From contig JAFXKG010000002.1 of NCBI GenBank assembly GCA_017531805.1, positions 35,294 through 99,293 on the forward strand: a stretch of DNA of 64,000 bases, in the 5' to 3' direction. Below are positions 36,454-45,401 of this stretch, piece after piece. Source of the DNA: Clostridia bacterium. GTDB lineage: Bacteria; Bacillota; Clostridia; Christensenellales; UBA1242. The notes under the pieces are model-generated. The model did not search any database and was not told the DNA's origin. It saw only the letters and a list, made by a program, of their open reading frames with translations. The translations under genes and the position numbers were made by a program. Positions within the stretch are counted from its first letter, which is position 1; the number at the start of each line of letters is the position of its first letter.

Positions 36454-37056
36454 TTATTCGCCAGTTTCAGGCAATGGAGAATATGTTGCTAACCAATCTT
36501 CTGGAGCAGTTGTCCATACAGTGTTTGCTGCATTGTTAGCTTGTTGGATTGCTTCCACAACAACGTCAATTGTAAATGTTTTGTTGGCATCAGTGTTGGT
36601 AAGGCTTGTAGGGATAGTAACTGCTGTTACAAAATCTACAGCACTGCCAGCGCTTAATGTACCATTATAGTAATAATAATCGTCTGTACCTTCTGTCCAA
36701 TTGTTTGTTGTAGCTGCTTCTACGTTAACTGTTGCACCTTCTGTGTTAGTAATAGTCAATTTAGCTCTGATAAGCGCAGTGGTGGTGTTTGCAGGAGCTG
36801 CAACACCGATTGCTTGGTCGTACACGCTACCTGGCAAAGCATCGCCTGAGAAAGTTAATGATGATGCAGTTGCGCCACCTTGAGTGATTGTTATTGTAAC
36901 AGGATCACCCAAAGTGATGTTACCAGTTACATCAGCGGTAGATGTGAAGTATGCAAGTGTTACACCAATCGCCACAGATGCTAAAAGCAATATTGACAAA
37001 ACAATGATTGCAATAGTAGAAGTAGAAAGTTTTCTTCTTGTTTTTGTTGTCGCCAT
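36454..37056 (-). CDS. TasA/camelysin-like secreted protein ending in LPETGE
   Basis: 200 residues. A basic N-terminus and hydrophobic segment end in TLAYFTSTADVTGNI, the SipW-dependent signal pattern of TasA/CalY matrix proteins. The mature part is threonine-rich and beta-like, poor in cysteine, as for a fibre or matrix protein. The last residues are PLPETGE. LPETG is a sortase motif, yet the usual hydrophobic segment and basic tail are absent. A terminator follows the stop within 10 bases, so this is not a simple frameshift. Start at 37056 after AAGGAG. Confidence 0.65.
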   Translation of the reverse strand: MATTKTRRKLSTSTIAIIVLSILLLASVAIGVTLAYFTSTADVTGNITLGDPVTITITQGGATASSLTFSGDALPGSVYDQAIGVAAPANTTTALIRAKLTITNTEGATVNVEAATTNNWTEGTDDYYYYNGTLSAGSAVDFVTAVTIPTSLTNTDANKTFTIDVVVEAIQQANNAANTVWTTAPEDWLATYSPLPETGE

Positions 37057-37175
37057 AAATACTCCTTTTGTTTTGACAATCGTATTTTGTGAAACAAAAC
37101 CAAATTTATGCATACAACTACAACAAAAATTAAATCATTATAATTTCATTTACATATGTGATTGCTATTAGATAT

Positions 37176-37203
37176 AAAAAAACCCGCTTAAAGCGAGTTT
37201 TTA
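37176..37203 (-). terminator. Terminator of the foldase lipoprotein gene
   Basis: AACTCGC/GCGGGTT stem (read leftward) with a T tail, directly after the stop codon of the gene ending at 37204. Confidence 0.7.
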
Positions 37204-39030
37204 TTATAATTGAGTTGTTGTACCTTTAATTTTAGAAGTATAACGAACAATAGGATAACTGTTGCTTGCAAGTGCAATCAAACTTTCTTCATATTTAGTG
37301 TAACCATTGTTTGAAGTGTAGTTTTCTTCACTGCCACTTGCTGGGTATACTTCGTCAAACAACATGTCAAAGTATGTTTCGTCAGTTAAAGGGTTTAATG
37401 TTTTTGTCAAATCGTTAATTTTAATATCATCAGTTTTGTCAAATGATATATCAAATGAATTTACATCACCAACAAAGAACACCAAGTGAATACCATAAGA
37501 TGTAACGCAAAGGTCTGAATAATTTAATTCTTGCAAATTTACAGTACTCATTGCACCGATATTATTTGTTTCCATAAGTTTTATAGATTCGTCAGTGAAA
37601 GCTTGCTCCATAGCGCTGTTGCCGTTTGTTCCAACAACATAAGGCATGCCAGCAGACATTGTTGCAGTGTCGCCTGTGTAAGTGAACATAAAGTCAATAA
37701 ACTTATCTAATTTTGTGTCAAAGTCATCAGCTGGAGAAAATCTTGTTGTATAATCTTCCAAAACTTCGCTAAGAGTTACTTTAGCAACTTCTTTGCCAGA
37801 TGCGTCTCTTTTTGCAACCATAGTTTTGCCTACGATTTCTGAATAATCATCATTGTAGAAAGGATCTTTTTTATCAAGTGCTTTTATTTCGCTTTGTTGA
37901 GTAGAACTAAAACTTAACAATGTGTGGATAAAGTAACCAAATTGTGTGCCATCTTTTAAAGTTGGGTGATAAAGCACAGTGTCACCTTTTGTACCAATGT
38001 CTTTCATTTTAGTTTTATATGCGTTTTGTCTGTTTTTATATTGATTGTGATTGATAGTTACCATTTTTTGATATTTTTCTACCAAAGCGCTTGTGCTTAA
38101 TGTGTTTGGTTCGTTTAAATAATCTATACGAACATTTTCAAGATATTGAGATTTGATATTGTTGTTAAATGTCCTTTCAAAATATCTCATCATCAAATCT
38201 TTTGTTGTTTTGCTAAATTCTTTGCCATTTGCATCTCTAAGATAGTATTCGTAATCAATCAAATCTTCTGCAAACAAAGATATTGCTTTGTTATAAATTG
38301 CTTGAATATTTTCAACCTTTTCGTCTTTAAGGCTGTTTCTAAATCTTGTAAGATAAGTGTTGTAAAGTTCTTCAACAATGCCACTGTTTGTAAAATCTGA
38401 CAAAAATTCAGATTTTATGATTGGGTCGTATGCTTCAACAACTTCTGGCACATATTGGATATAATATTCTATTTCAAAATCATCTGTAGGAGTGCTAGAT
38501 AAACTTCCGTCTGCGTTGTAGTAGATATATTTAGTTTCCAATGTAGCACGGCGTCTAGATTCGTACTTATAATCAGTGATTGTGTAAAGAGTTTCGTCTT
38601 TTTCTTTAGTTTTATCTTCTTTATCTTCTGATTTTAAATTTAAAATATTTTTAGCATCTTCCACAAGAGTACTCATACGCTCGTCAAGAGAAGTAAACAT
38701 TTCTTCAACAACTTGATTTACTTGATAAGCTTTAGGTTTAAATTCTGGTTTAGATTGTGCATATTGGAACAAAACTTCTCTATCTATTAATAAATCTAGA
38801 GTGCTGTTTAAAGCTTGTTCTTCAGATTGTCCCATTTGAGATACATAGTAATTGTATCCGTAATTGTTATATGCATTTAGCAAATCAAAACGAGTGATAT
38901 GTGTGTTGCCAACAGTGGCAAGAGTCTCGTTGTAGTATTTAACTTTATTTATAGAAAATGTAGCACAGCCTGCAAGTCCGCAAGTAACAATCATAAGCAG
39001 GCATAATAGTATAGCAGATAATTTTTTCAC
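37204..39030 (-). CDS. PrsA/SurA-like foldase lipoprotein
   Basis: 608 residues with signal peptide and lipobox LAGC (Cys near residue 22). TLATVGNTHITRFDLLNAY and the following helices match the SurA N-terminal chaperone fold. Near the C-terminus, a short SYGIHLVFFVG stretch resembles the end of a parvulin (PpiC) domain. It is longer than typical PrsA (~290 residues) with large helical insertions. It likely assists folding of exported proteins at the membrane surface. Start is GTG at 39030 after CGGAG. Confidence 0.65.
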   Translation of the reverse strand: MKKLSAILLCLLMIVTCGLAGCATFSINKVKYYNETLATVGNTHITRFDLLNAYNNYGYNYYVSQMGQSEEQALNSTLDLLIDREVLFQYAQSKPEFKPKAYQVNQVVEEMFTSLDERMSTLVEDAKNILNLKSEDKEDKTKEKDETLYTITDYKYESRRRATLETKYIYYNADGSLSSTPTDDFEIEYYIQYVPEVVEAYDPIIKSEFLSDFTNSGIVEELYNTYLTRFRNSLKDEKVENIQAIYNKAISLFAEDLIDYEYYLRDANGKEFSKTTKDLMMRYFERTFNNNIKSQYLENVRIDYLNEPNTLSTSALVEKYQKMVTINHNQYKNRQNAYKTKMKDIGTKGDTVLYHPTLKDGTQFGYFIHTLLSFSSTQQSEIKALDKKDPFYNDDYSEIVGKTMVAKRDASGKEVAKVTLSEVLEDYTTRFSPADDFDTKLDKFIDFMFTYTGDTATMSAGMPYVVGTNGNSAMEQAFTDESIKLMETNNIGAMSTVNLQELNYSDLCVTSYGIHLVFFVGDVNSFDISFDKTDDIKINDLTKTLNPLTDETYFDMLFDEVYPASGSEENYTSNNGYTKYEESLIALASNSYPIVRYTSKIKGTTTQL

Positions 39031-39104
39031 ATTAAACTCCGATTAATATTTTAGTTATTGACTATTATATATTAAATTATAATAAAAGGCAAGTAATTTA
39101 GGCC

Positions 39105-42100
39105 CTATGCGTTCAAAAATTCTATGATATAGTTCATAGCAGTTTGCACACTAAAGAATTGGTTGTTTAAACAGATAGTAGGCAAAGCAGTTTTTTCAAA
39201 ACGGAAGTGAGAAAACCTTTCAACTTTTTTCATCAGTTTGTTAAGTTCTATGTCGTCATAGAAAACAATACTCATTTTTGCCTTGTTTATAGTGATTTGT
39301 TTCACTTTTTGTTTGTTGGACAACGCTTTTATTAGTGCAATGTTTGTAAGTTGATAAATTTCCTTTGGTAGTTTGCCGTAAGTTACAATAAGTTCGTTTA
39401 AAACAGCCCTAGCGCTATCTTTATCCGTAATATTAGAAATTTTAGCAATGATTTTAAGCCTTTCTGTCTCGTCTTCAACAAAAGTGTAAGGTATTTTAGA
39501 AGTGATTGCTATATCAATTTTAATTTCGCGTTCGATTTCAACTTTTTCGCCACGCAATCTCTTTAGTGTGTCATTTAAAAGTTTGGCATACATGTCGTAA
39601 CCAATTTTAATCATATGCCCGTGTTGAACCTTGCCAAGCAGTTCGCCAGTGCCACGAATCTGTAAATCTCTCATGGCAATTTTAAAGCCACTGCCAAGTT
39701 CAGTATGTTCTGCAATGGCTTGCAACCTGTTTGTAGAGTCTTCGCTTAAAACTTTATCTTTGTTGTAGGTAAAGTATGCATAAGCCTGGTCTGCATTTCT
39801 GCCAACTCTTCCGCGCAACTGATACATTTGACTTAATCCTAGTCTGTCACTATCTATTACAATCAAAGTGTTTGCACTTGGCAAGTCAACACCATTTTCA
39901 ATAAGTGTTGTGGATACAAAAACATTGGTTTCTTTGTCGTACAAGCGCTTTACTGCGTTTTCTAATGATATTTCACTCATTTGACCATGTGCCACATTAA
40001 AGTTTGCTTTTGGGTTGTTTACTTTTTCCTTTAGTTTGTTTGCTAAAGCATGAATTTTTTCAACATTATTATATACAACCAAGACTTGACCGTCACGATT
40101 TATTTCGTCGTTGATGGCATTTGCAACAATATCTTCATTATATCCTAAAACATAAGTTTTAACAGGTAGACGATTAACAGGCGGTGTGTTGATTATGCTT
40201 ATGTCACGGATATTCATAAGTGTCATACTCAAAGTGCGTGGTATAGGCGTTGCAGAAAGTGTCAATACATTGACATTGTTTTTGATTTGCTTGATATGTT
40301 CTTTTGCTTTTACACCGAATCGTTGTTCTTCGTCTAAGATAAGCAATCCTAAATCATTAAATTTAACATCGCTTGACAACAGTCTATGAGTTCCGCAAAT
40401 TACATTTATTTTGCCTTCGCTTAAATCTTGTAAAATTTGTTTTTGTTCTTTATCAGATTTAAAGCGATTTAACATTTCCACTTTTATGCCAAAATCTTTT
40501 GTCCTTTTTGTCGCTGTCATGCAATGTTGCAAACTTAGTATTGTGGTTGGGGCAAGAATTGCAACTTGCTTGCCGTTTTCCACAGCTTTAAATAGGGCGC
40601 GCATAGCAACTTCGGTTTTGCCAAAGCCTACATCACCACAAATAAGTCTATCCATAACCTTGCCGGCACACATGTCTTTTTTGATATCTGCAATGGCTTG
40701 GAGTTGGTCGGCTGTTTCGTCAAATTCAAAAGAGTTTTCAAATTCAGTGTATAGATAATCGTCTTCAGAATATTTAAAGCCTTTGACTGCTTTGCGTTTT
40801 GCGTAAAGTTCTAGCAACTCTTGACTCATATCTTCAATAGATTTGATTGCTTTAAGTTTTTGTGTTGCAAACTCTTTGCCACCAAGTTTGTTAAGATTTA
40901 CATTGCCTTCTGCAATGTATAGGGATAGACAGTCAGCATTTTCGTAAGGTACATACAAAGTGTCTCCACCACGATATGTCAATTTAAAAAACTCTTTATC
41001 TACACCAGAAACAGTAACGGTTACAACACCTTCACATTTGCCTATGCCGTGAGTGGAGTGTACAACATATTCGCCCGCTTTTGGTAAATACTTTATGGTT
41101 GATTTTTTGTCTTGTTTGATTTGTTTTTTATGAGCAAAATTTGATGATCCTATATACAACTTTTCATCATCCGCAAAACAAATGTTGTATGGTATATCAA
41201 GTTTGGTTAAAATTATACCTTTGCTGTTTTTGTTTGTTGAATATGGTGTTGCGGTTTCATCAAAAATCTTTTTTACTGATGACAATGTATCTTTTGAAGA
41301 TAAACACAAATAGATTTGTTTATCAAGCAAATTTGATACACTGTTTTTTAACTCTGACAAGTTGTATAAAAAAGACGGCATATTGATTGTGTTAAAATCA
41401 ATTTGAAATATTTTACAGTTTAATTTATTTTTTAATTCAGTAGAATTTAAATCAAAATTATCAAAAAATATTAAATTTTTATTATAATTATTATAAAATT
41501 CATTAATTTTTAAATATTTTTTATTATTTTTAAATAATTTTTTAATATTTTCATTTTTAATTGTATTATCAATTCTTTCAAAAGTGTTTTCAACAAAAGT
41601 GTTTATAATGTTTTCTAATTTAAGGTGCTCAGAAAATACAATAGGGATATCAAGTTCTGCAAAGGTTAAAACTTGATTTGTAAATGGAGACAAATATTCA
41701 AGTGGAATATCGTCATCAAGTTCCATTTTAGAGATTAAGTCAAAAAACAAATTGTCTTCAAATTTATATTTGTTAAGTTCAGAGGTTATAGACTGTTTTT
41801 CTTTATCGTCAAAAAGGTTAAAATCACAAGGGCAAATTGTTACACTTTTTAAATTCTCTGTTCTTTCAAAAGATAAAAAATCAAAAGAATAAATTTCATC
41901 AAGCATTGTGTCAAAAAAATCTAATCGTATTGGGTTGTCACATGTAATATTAAAGATATCAATAATATCGCCACGTCTTGAAAATTCGCCTTTGCTTGAT
42001 ACGGTTTCAACTTTTTTGTAACCAGTGTTGATTAAAGATTTTTCAATTTCTTCCAAACTATATTCTTGACCTTTTGATAAATGTAAAAGTTTTTGTTCAA

Positions 42101-42443
42101 ACATTTTTGGATTTATAATATGAGAGAACAAAATTTGTGGTGTGGATATTATAATAGGGTTGCCGGTACATAACTTGTACATTGAAAAAAGAGTATCAAT
42201 TTTATTTTGATTGCTTTGAAATTTGGTTAAAGTAAAAGGCTTGCCAAAATCGTCAATCAAAACATTGTCTTTGCATAATGCGTCAAGCTGAGTTTTCATA
42301 TTCCTTGCAGTATTTATATCAGGGCAGACAAAAATAGACTTTGGCATGTTAGAAAGTACTGCACCTTGTTCGCCAAAGCCTAGATTGTTGCAAAATATTG
42401 CTGATTTGCCCAAATTGGTAATTAAATCGTCGTATCTTGACAT
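39105..42443 (-). CDS. mfd: Transcription-repair coupling factor
   Basis: 1112 residues. Mfd removes RNA polymerase stalled at lesions and recruits UvrA. In order: a UvrB-like region with GEFSRRGDIIDIFNI, the CarD-like RNAP-interaction domain (GEYVVHSTHGIGKCEG, YRGGDTLYVPYENAD), helicase domain with CGDVGFGKTEVAMRA (Walker A), LDEEQRFG (Walker B), and the QLRGRVGRNADQAYAYF motif VI, then a C-terminal domain. The start overlaps the end of pth by 22 bases, so they are translated from one mRNA. The stretch around residues 290-350 is extremely rich in Asn, Lys and Phe. Confidence 0.95.
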   Translation of the reverse strand: MSRYDDLITNLGKSAIFCNNLGFGEQGAVLSNMPKSIFVCPDINTARNMKTQLDALCKDNVLIDDFGKPFTLTKFQSNQNKIDTLFSMYKLCTGNPIIISTPQILFSHIINPKMFEQKLLHLSKGQEYSLEEIEKSLINTGYKKVETVSSKGEFSRRGDIIDIFNITCDNPIRLDFFDTMLDEIYSFDFLSFERTENLKSVTICPCDFNLFDDKEKQSITSELNKYKFEDNLFFDLISKMELDDDIPLEYLSPFTNQVLTFAELDIPIVFSEHLKLENIINTFVENTFERIDNTIKNENIKKLFKNNKKYLKINEFYNNYNKNLIFFDNFDLNSTELKNKLNCKIFQIDFNTINMPSFLYNLSELKNSVSNLLDKQIYLCLSSKDTLSSVKKIFDETATPYSTNKNSKGIILTKLDIPYNICFADDEKLYIGSSNFAHKKQIKQDKKSTIKYLPKAGEYVVHSTHGIGKCEGVVTVTVSGVDKEFFKLTYRGGDTLYVPYENADCLSLYIAEGNVNLNKLGGKEFATQKLKAIKSIEDMSQELLELYAKRKAVKGFKYSEDDYLYTEFENSFEFDETADQLQAIADIKKDMCAGKVMDRLICGDVGFGKTEVAMRALFKAVENGKQVAILAPTTILSLQHCMTATKRTKDFGIKVEMLNRFKSDKEQKQILQDLSEGKINVICGTHRLLSSDVKFNDLGLLILDEEQRFGVKAKEHIKQIKNNVNVLTLSATPIPRTLSMTLMNIRDISIINTPPVNRLPVKTYVLGYNEDIVANAINDEINRDGQVLVVYNNVEKIHALANKLKEKVNNPKANFNVAHGQMSEISLENAVKRLYDKETNVFVSTTLIENGVDLPSANTLIVIDSDRLGLSQMYQLRGRVGRNADQAYAYFTYNKDKVLSEDSTNRLQAIAEHTELGSGFKIAMRDLQIRGTGELLGKVQHGHMIKIGYDMYAKLLNDTLKRLRGEKVEIEREIKIDIAITSKIPYTFVEDETERLKIIAKISNITDKDSARAVLNELIVTYGKLPKEIYQLTNIALIKALSNKQKVKQITINKAKMSIVFYDDIELNKLMKKVERFSHFRFEKTALPTICLNNQFFSVQTAMNYIIEFLNA

Positions 42444-42952
42444 AATTCACCCGCAATAAATTTTTCTATCAAATCACAAGCGTTTGCATAAGATTGATTT
42501 AATACCACTTTGCTTGCTTGGTCTATATTGGATAAAACATAATCTTTTAAATCCATGCGCTCGTCTCTGCCAATACCAACGCGCAAACGCGGTGTAACAC
42601 CAACCTTATTTACAATGTCGCGCAAACCATTGTGTGTGCCTGCAGAACCGGCTTGACGGAAGCGTATTTTACCTTTTGGCATGTCAATATCGTCCAAGAC
42701 AATCAAAATATTTTCAAATGGAACTTTAAAGTATTTTTTTAGTTCATAAACACTGTCGCCACTCAAATTCATGTATGTGTTTGGTTTTGCAAGTATAAAA
42801 TCTTCTCCTTTACAAATTTGTGCTTTGCATTTGGTGGAAGAAAATTTTAAACCATTTTGTTTTGCAAAAAAATCTACAACACTAAAACCGACATTGTGGT
42901 ATGTATTTGTATATTTACCTTCTGGATTTCCTAAACCTACAATAATTTTCAT
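42422..42952 (-). CDS. pth: Peptidyl-tRNA hydrolase
   Basis: 176 residues with VGLGNPEGKYTNTYHNVGF (family signature, with the catalytic His of YHN), KPNTYMNLSG, DDIDMPKGKIRFRQAGSAGTHNGL and VGIGR. The enzyme frees tRNA from prematurely released peptidyl-tRNA. Length is slightly short. The gene is first in the pth-mfd unit, and its promoter -10 lies six bases before the ATG. Confidence 0.93.
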   Translation of the reverse strand: MKIIVGLGNPEGKYTNTYHNVGFSVVDFFAKQNGLKFSSTKCKAQICKGEDFILAKPNTYMNLSGDSVYELKKYFKVPFENILIVLDDIDMPKGKIRFRQAGSAGTHNGLRDIVNKVGVTPRLRVGIGRDERMDLKDYVLSNIDQASKVVLNQSYANACDLIEKFIAGELCQDTTI

Positions 42953-42958
42953 GTTATG

Positions 42959-42986
42959 ATTATATCATAAATTAAAAAATTTTCAA
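42959..42986 (-). promoter_or_regulatory. Promoter of pth-mfd, predicts leaderless mRNA
   Basis: TTGAAA, 16 bases, TATAAT, then exactly six bases to the ATG. No Shine-Dalgarno. Confidence 0.6.
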
Positions 42987-43093
42987 TACTTTTAATTAAG
43001 ATAGTGGTAAATTGTCAAAATAATAAAATTTTTTTAAACTTTGCTATTGACAAATCAGCACTTTGATGTTAAAAACAAAATAGAGGTATATAT

Positions 43094-43828
43094 ATGTCAA
43101 GAAGAGCAATGAAAGTAAGCAGAGTTTTAACAAAAGATATCCGCAACAGCAATCAAGAGATGTTTGATAATTACATCAACCGCTATGGCGATACAAGATT
43201 GTTAAAAAGACTTGTAAATGGTAGAAAGGTTAAACCTTGTGGCAGAGAGTGTGCTGAATATGGATATCTTATTGCTAAAGAATTTAACCATGCTTCTTTT
43301 GAAAATTTTACAAAACTTATGAACAATAAAGAGTTTGTTTTATCAATAGCAAGCATTACACCAAATCCTGTTGAGGTGGACAATTATTATTATCGGTATA
43401 TCAACGAGTATATTAAAAAAGATGCTTTGTTTAGATTACAGTTTTTAAAAGCAATTTACCTTAACGAAAATGTTTATAAACTTGATGACATAAATGAAAT
43501 AGTCGCAATGTGTGGTTTGCGCAAAGAAAATAAAATAATCTTAGCGGACGAAGAATTTATGGAAGAGTTTAAACAAAGGATACAGGCTTTAAATTATCAA
43601 AACAAATTGGAATATAAATGTTCTGGTTTGGATGATAAAGAGTTGCATGATTACAAGGTTAAAGCAAATGATCTTAAAGTTTTGTTTGAAAATATGAAAC
43701 AAGGTTTGAAAGAAATATTAAAAAGTTTTAGTTGTTATGTAGAAAAAAAGGAAGATGACGAACAAATAAAACCGGTTGATGATTTTTGGGCAAATTACGA
43801 ACCACAACCGATAAGACATATGTATTAA
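43094..43828 (+). CDS. Protein of unknown function
   Basis: 244 residues, soluble, helix-rich, basic N-terminus (SRRAMKVSRVL) and acidic tail. KPCGRECAEYGYL holds two nearby cysteines, but no second pair completes a zinc site. AGAGG precedes the ATG. Flanked by its own terminator. Not assigned to a family. Confidence 0.55.
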   Translation: MSRRAMKVSRVLTKDIRNSNQEMFDNYINRYGDTRLLKRLVNGRKVKPCGRECAEYGYLIAKEFNHASFENFTKLMNNKEFVLSIASITPNPVEVDNYYYRYINEYIKKDALFRLQFLKAIYLNENVYKLDDINEIVAMCGLRKENKIILADEEFMEEFKQRIQALNYQNKLEYKCSGLDDKELHDYKVKANDLKVLFENMKQGLKEILKSFSCYVEKKEDDEQIKPVDDFWANYEPQPIRHMY

Positions 43829-43844
43829 AATTATAAAAAATAAA

Positions 43845-43880
43845 AAAATCTCCAAAAATGCGGAGATTTTTTGTTTTTTT
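43845..43880 (+). terminator. Terminator
   Basis: AAATCTCC/GGAGATTT stem with a T tail. The following 43881-43920 is A/T only. Confidence 0.75.
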
Positions 43881-43922
43881 ATTTAAAATTTAATTATTTT
43901 TTAAATTATTTTTAATATTTAA

Positions 43923-45233
43923 TTAAATTTTATCCAATTCTTTACTGATTTCTTTTTTGTCGATGTGTTGACCAATAAATACAAGTTTTATCATCCTATC
44001 GCCATATTTTTCGTCCCAGTCATGACGGAATTTTTCGTCTTGAAGCAAAAGTTGTTCAACTTGCTCTCTTGGGTATGTTGCGTACCATGGTCCATTTTCT
44101 GTTAAATTCTTTTGCTTGCCTGCTTGTTCGTAAATATAAGACATGTCCTTTTTATCGCTAAAATACACAAGACCTTTTGTTCTGATAATTTTCTTTCCGT
44201 AATCTTTTGTTGCCCAGTCTTCAAATTTAAGTCTGTCAAATGGTTTGCGACGGAAATATACAAAAGTGCCAATGCCGTATTCTTCTGTTTCGCCATTTGC
44301 GCAATGTTTGCATGTACAGCCGTGTTTATGGTGATGATGGTGTCCATGATGATGTTCGTCTTCATCGTCGTGATGGTGGCAATGTTTGTCTTCTTCATGA
44401 CAATGGCACTCATGTTCGTCATCATGGTCACAATGGCAATCGTGCTCATCATGGTGATCGTGGTGATGGTGCTCGTGATCGTCATCATCTTCTTCGATAT
44501 CTTTATCAATCTCTACAAACCAACCAGCAGATGTTAAAACATTTTCCATATCAAATAAGTTGGTGTCTAAAATTTCTTTTAAATCTACCTTAGAAAAATC
44601 TGTTTCTATCAATTTTGCTTTAGGTTGAAGGTTTTTTATAATGCGTTTTACGCGTTTAAGTTCTTGTGCACCAACTTCACTTACTTTGTTTAGTAATAAT
44701 ATATCGCAAAATTCAATTTGTTGTATTACAAGATTTTCAATATCTTCGTCATCAATGTCTGATTTTACAAGTTCGTCACCACAACCAAATTCTTGTATCA
44801 TGCGTAACGCATCTACAACACTAACAATGGCATCTAACTTGCAATATATTGGCAAATTTTTTGCTTTAAAACTTTCGGTTAAAAAATTGATTGTTTGTGC
44901 AATAGGGATAGGCTCGCAAATTCCGCTTGCTTCTATAATTATATGGTCAAATTTTTGTTGTTTGATAATGTCGTGAATTTGTTCAATCAAATCTTGACGC
45001 AGTGTACAACAAATACATCCGTTTTGTAGAGCGACTAAACTTTCATCTCGTTTGCCAACAATGCCACCTTTTTCAATAAGTTCGGCATCAATATTTACTT
45101 CTCCAATATCGTTTACGATAACAGCACACTTGTAACCTTTTGTGTTAGACAAAATATGATTTAGCAATGTTGTTTTACCACTACCTAAATAACCAGTAAC
45201 AAGAGTTATTGGAACAGTTTTAAATTCTTTCAT
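43923..45233 (-). CDS. CobW/COG0523 GTPase, likely zinc metallochaperone, with His-rich loop
   Basis: 436 residues. GYLGSGKTTLLNHIL is the P-loop, CICCTL the CxCC metal-binding motif typical of ZNG1/YjiA-type proteins, and EASGICEP a switch. A C-terminal CobW_C domain follows (YFRRKPFDRLKFEDWA). Between them lies a very His/Asp/Cys-rich segment (residues ~247-315), which should bind many metal ions. Together these features point to zinc delivery or storage, with cobalt or nickel as alternatives. AAGGAG precedes the ATG. No zinc-regulator box was recognised upstream. Confidence 0.85.
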   Translation of the reverse strand: MKEFKTVPITLVTGYLGSGKTTLLNHILSNTKGYKCAVIVNDIGEVNIDAELIEKGGIVGKRDESLVALQNGCICCTLRQDLIEQIHDIIKQQKFDHIIIEASGICEPIPIAQTINFLTESFKAKNLPIYCKLDAIVSVVDALRMIQEFGCGDELVKSDIDDEDIENLVIQQIEFCDILLLNKVSEVGAQELKRVKRIIKNLQPKAKLIETDFSKVDLKEILDTNLFDMENVLTSAGWFVEIDKDIEEDDDDHEHHHHDHHDEHDCHCDHDDEHECHCHEEDKHCHHHDDEDEHHHGHHHHHKHGCTCKHCANGETEEYGIGTFVYFRRKPFDRLKFEDWATKDYGKKIIRTKGLVYFSDKKDMSYIYEQAGKQKNLTENGPWYATYPREQVEQLLLQDEKFRHDWDEKYGDRMIKLVFIGQHIDKKEISKELDKI

Positions 45234-45366
45234 TTGTTTCTCCTTTAATTATTTCTCATTAGATTATAACATAAAAATAAAAAAATAAAGCAAAAATTAT
45301 TTATTTTTATTAAAAAATATAACAAAAAATATAAAAAAATAAAAATTTTGTCGATTTTTATAGCAC

Positions 45367-45395
45367 TTGATTATTGGTATAATGTGTGCTATACT
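45367..45395 (+). promoter_or_regulatory. Promoter of the U32 peptidase gene, predicts leaderless mRNA
   Basis: TTGATT, 17 bases, TATACT, then six bases to the ATG at 45402. A second, extended -10 (TGGTATAAT) lies at 45375-45383 and would give a short leader. No Shine-Dalgarno in either case. Confidence 0.55.
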
Positions 45396-45401
45396 TTAAG
45401 T

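Noticed and set aside
44102-44593. Long overlapping frames on both strands across the His-rich part of the CobW gene
   Set aside because: They are by-products of a repetitive His/Asp codon stretch and have no start signals. The CobW frame has full domain support.
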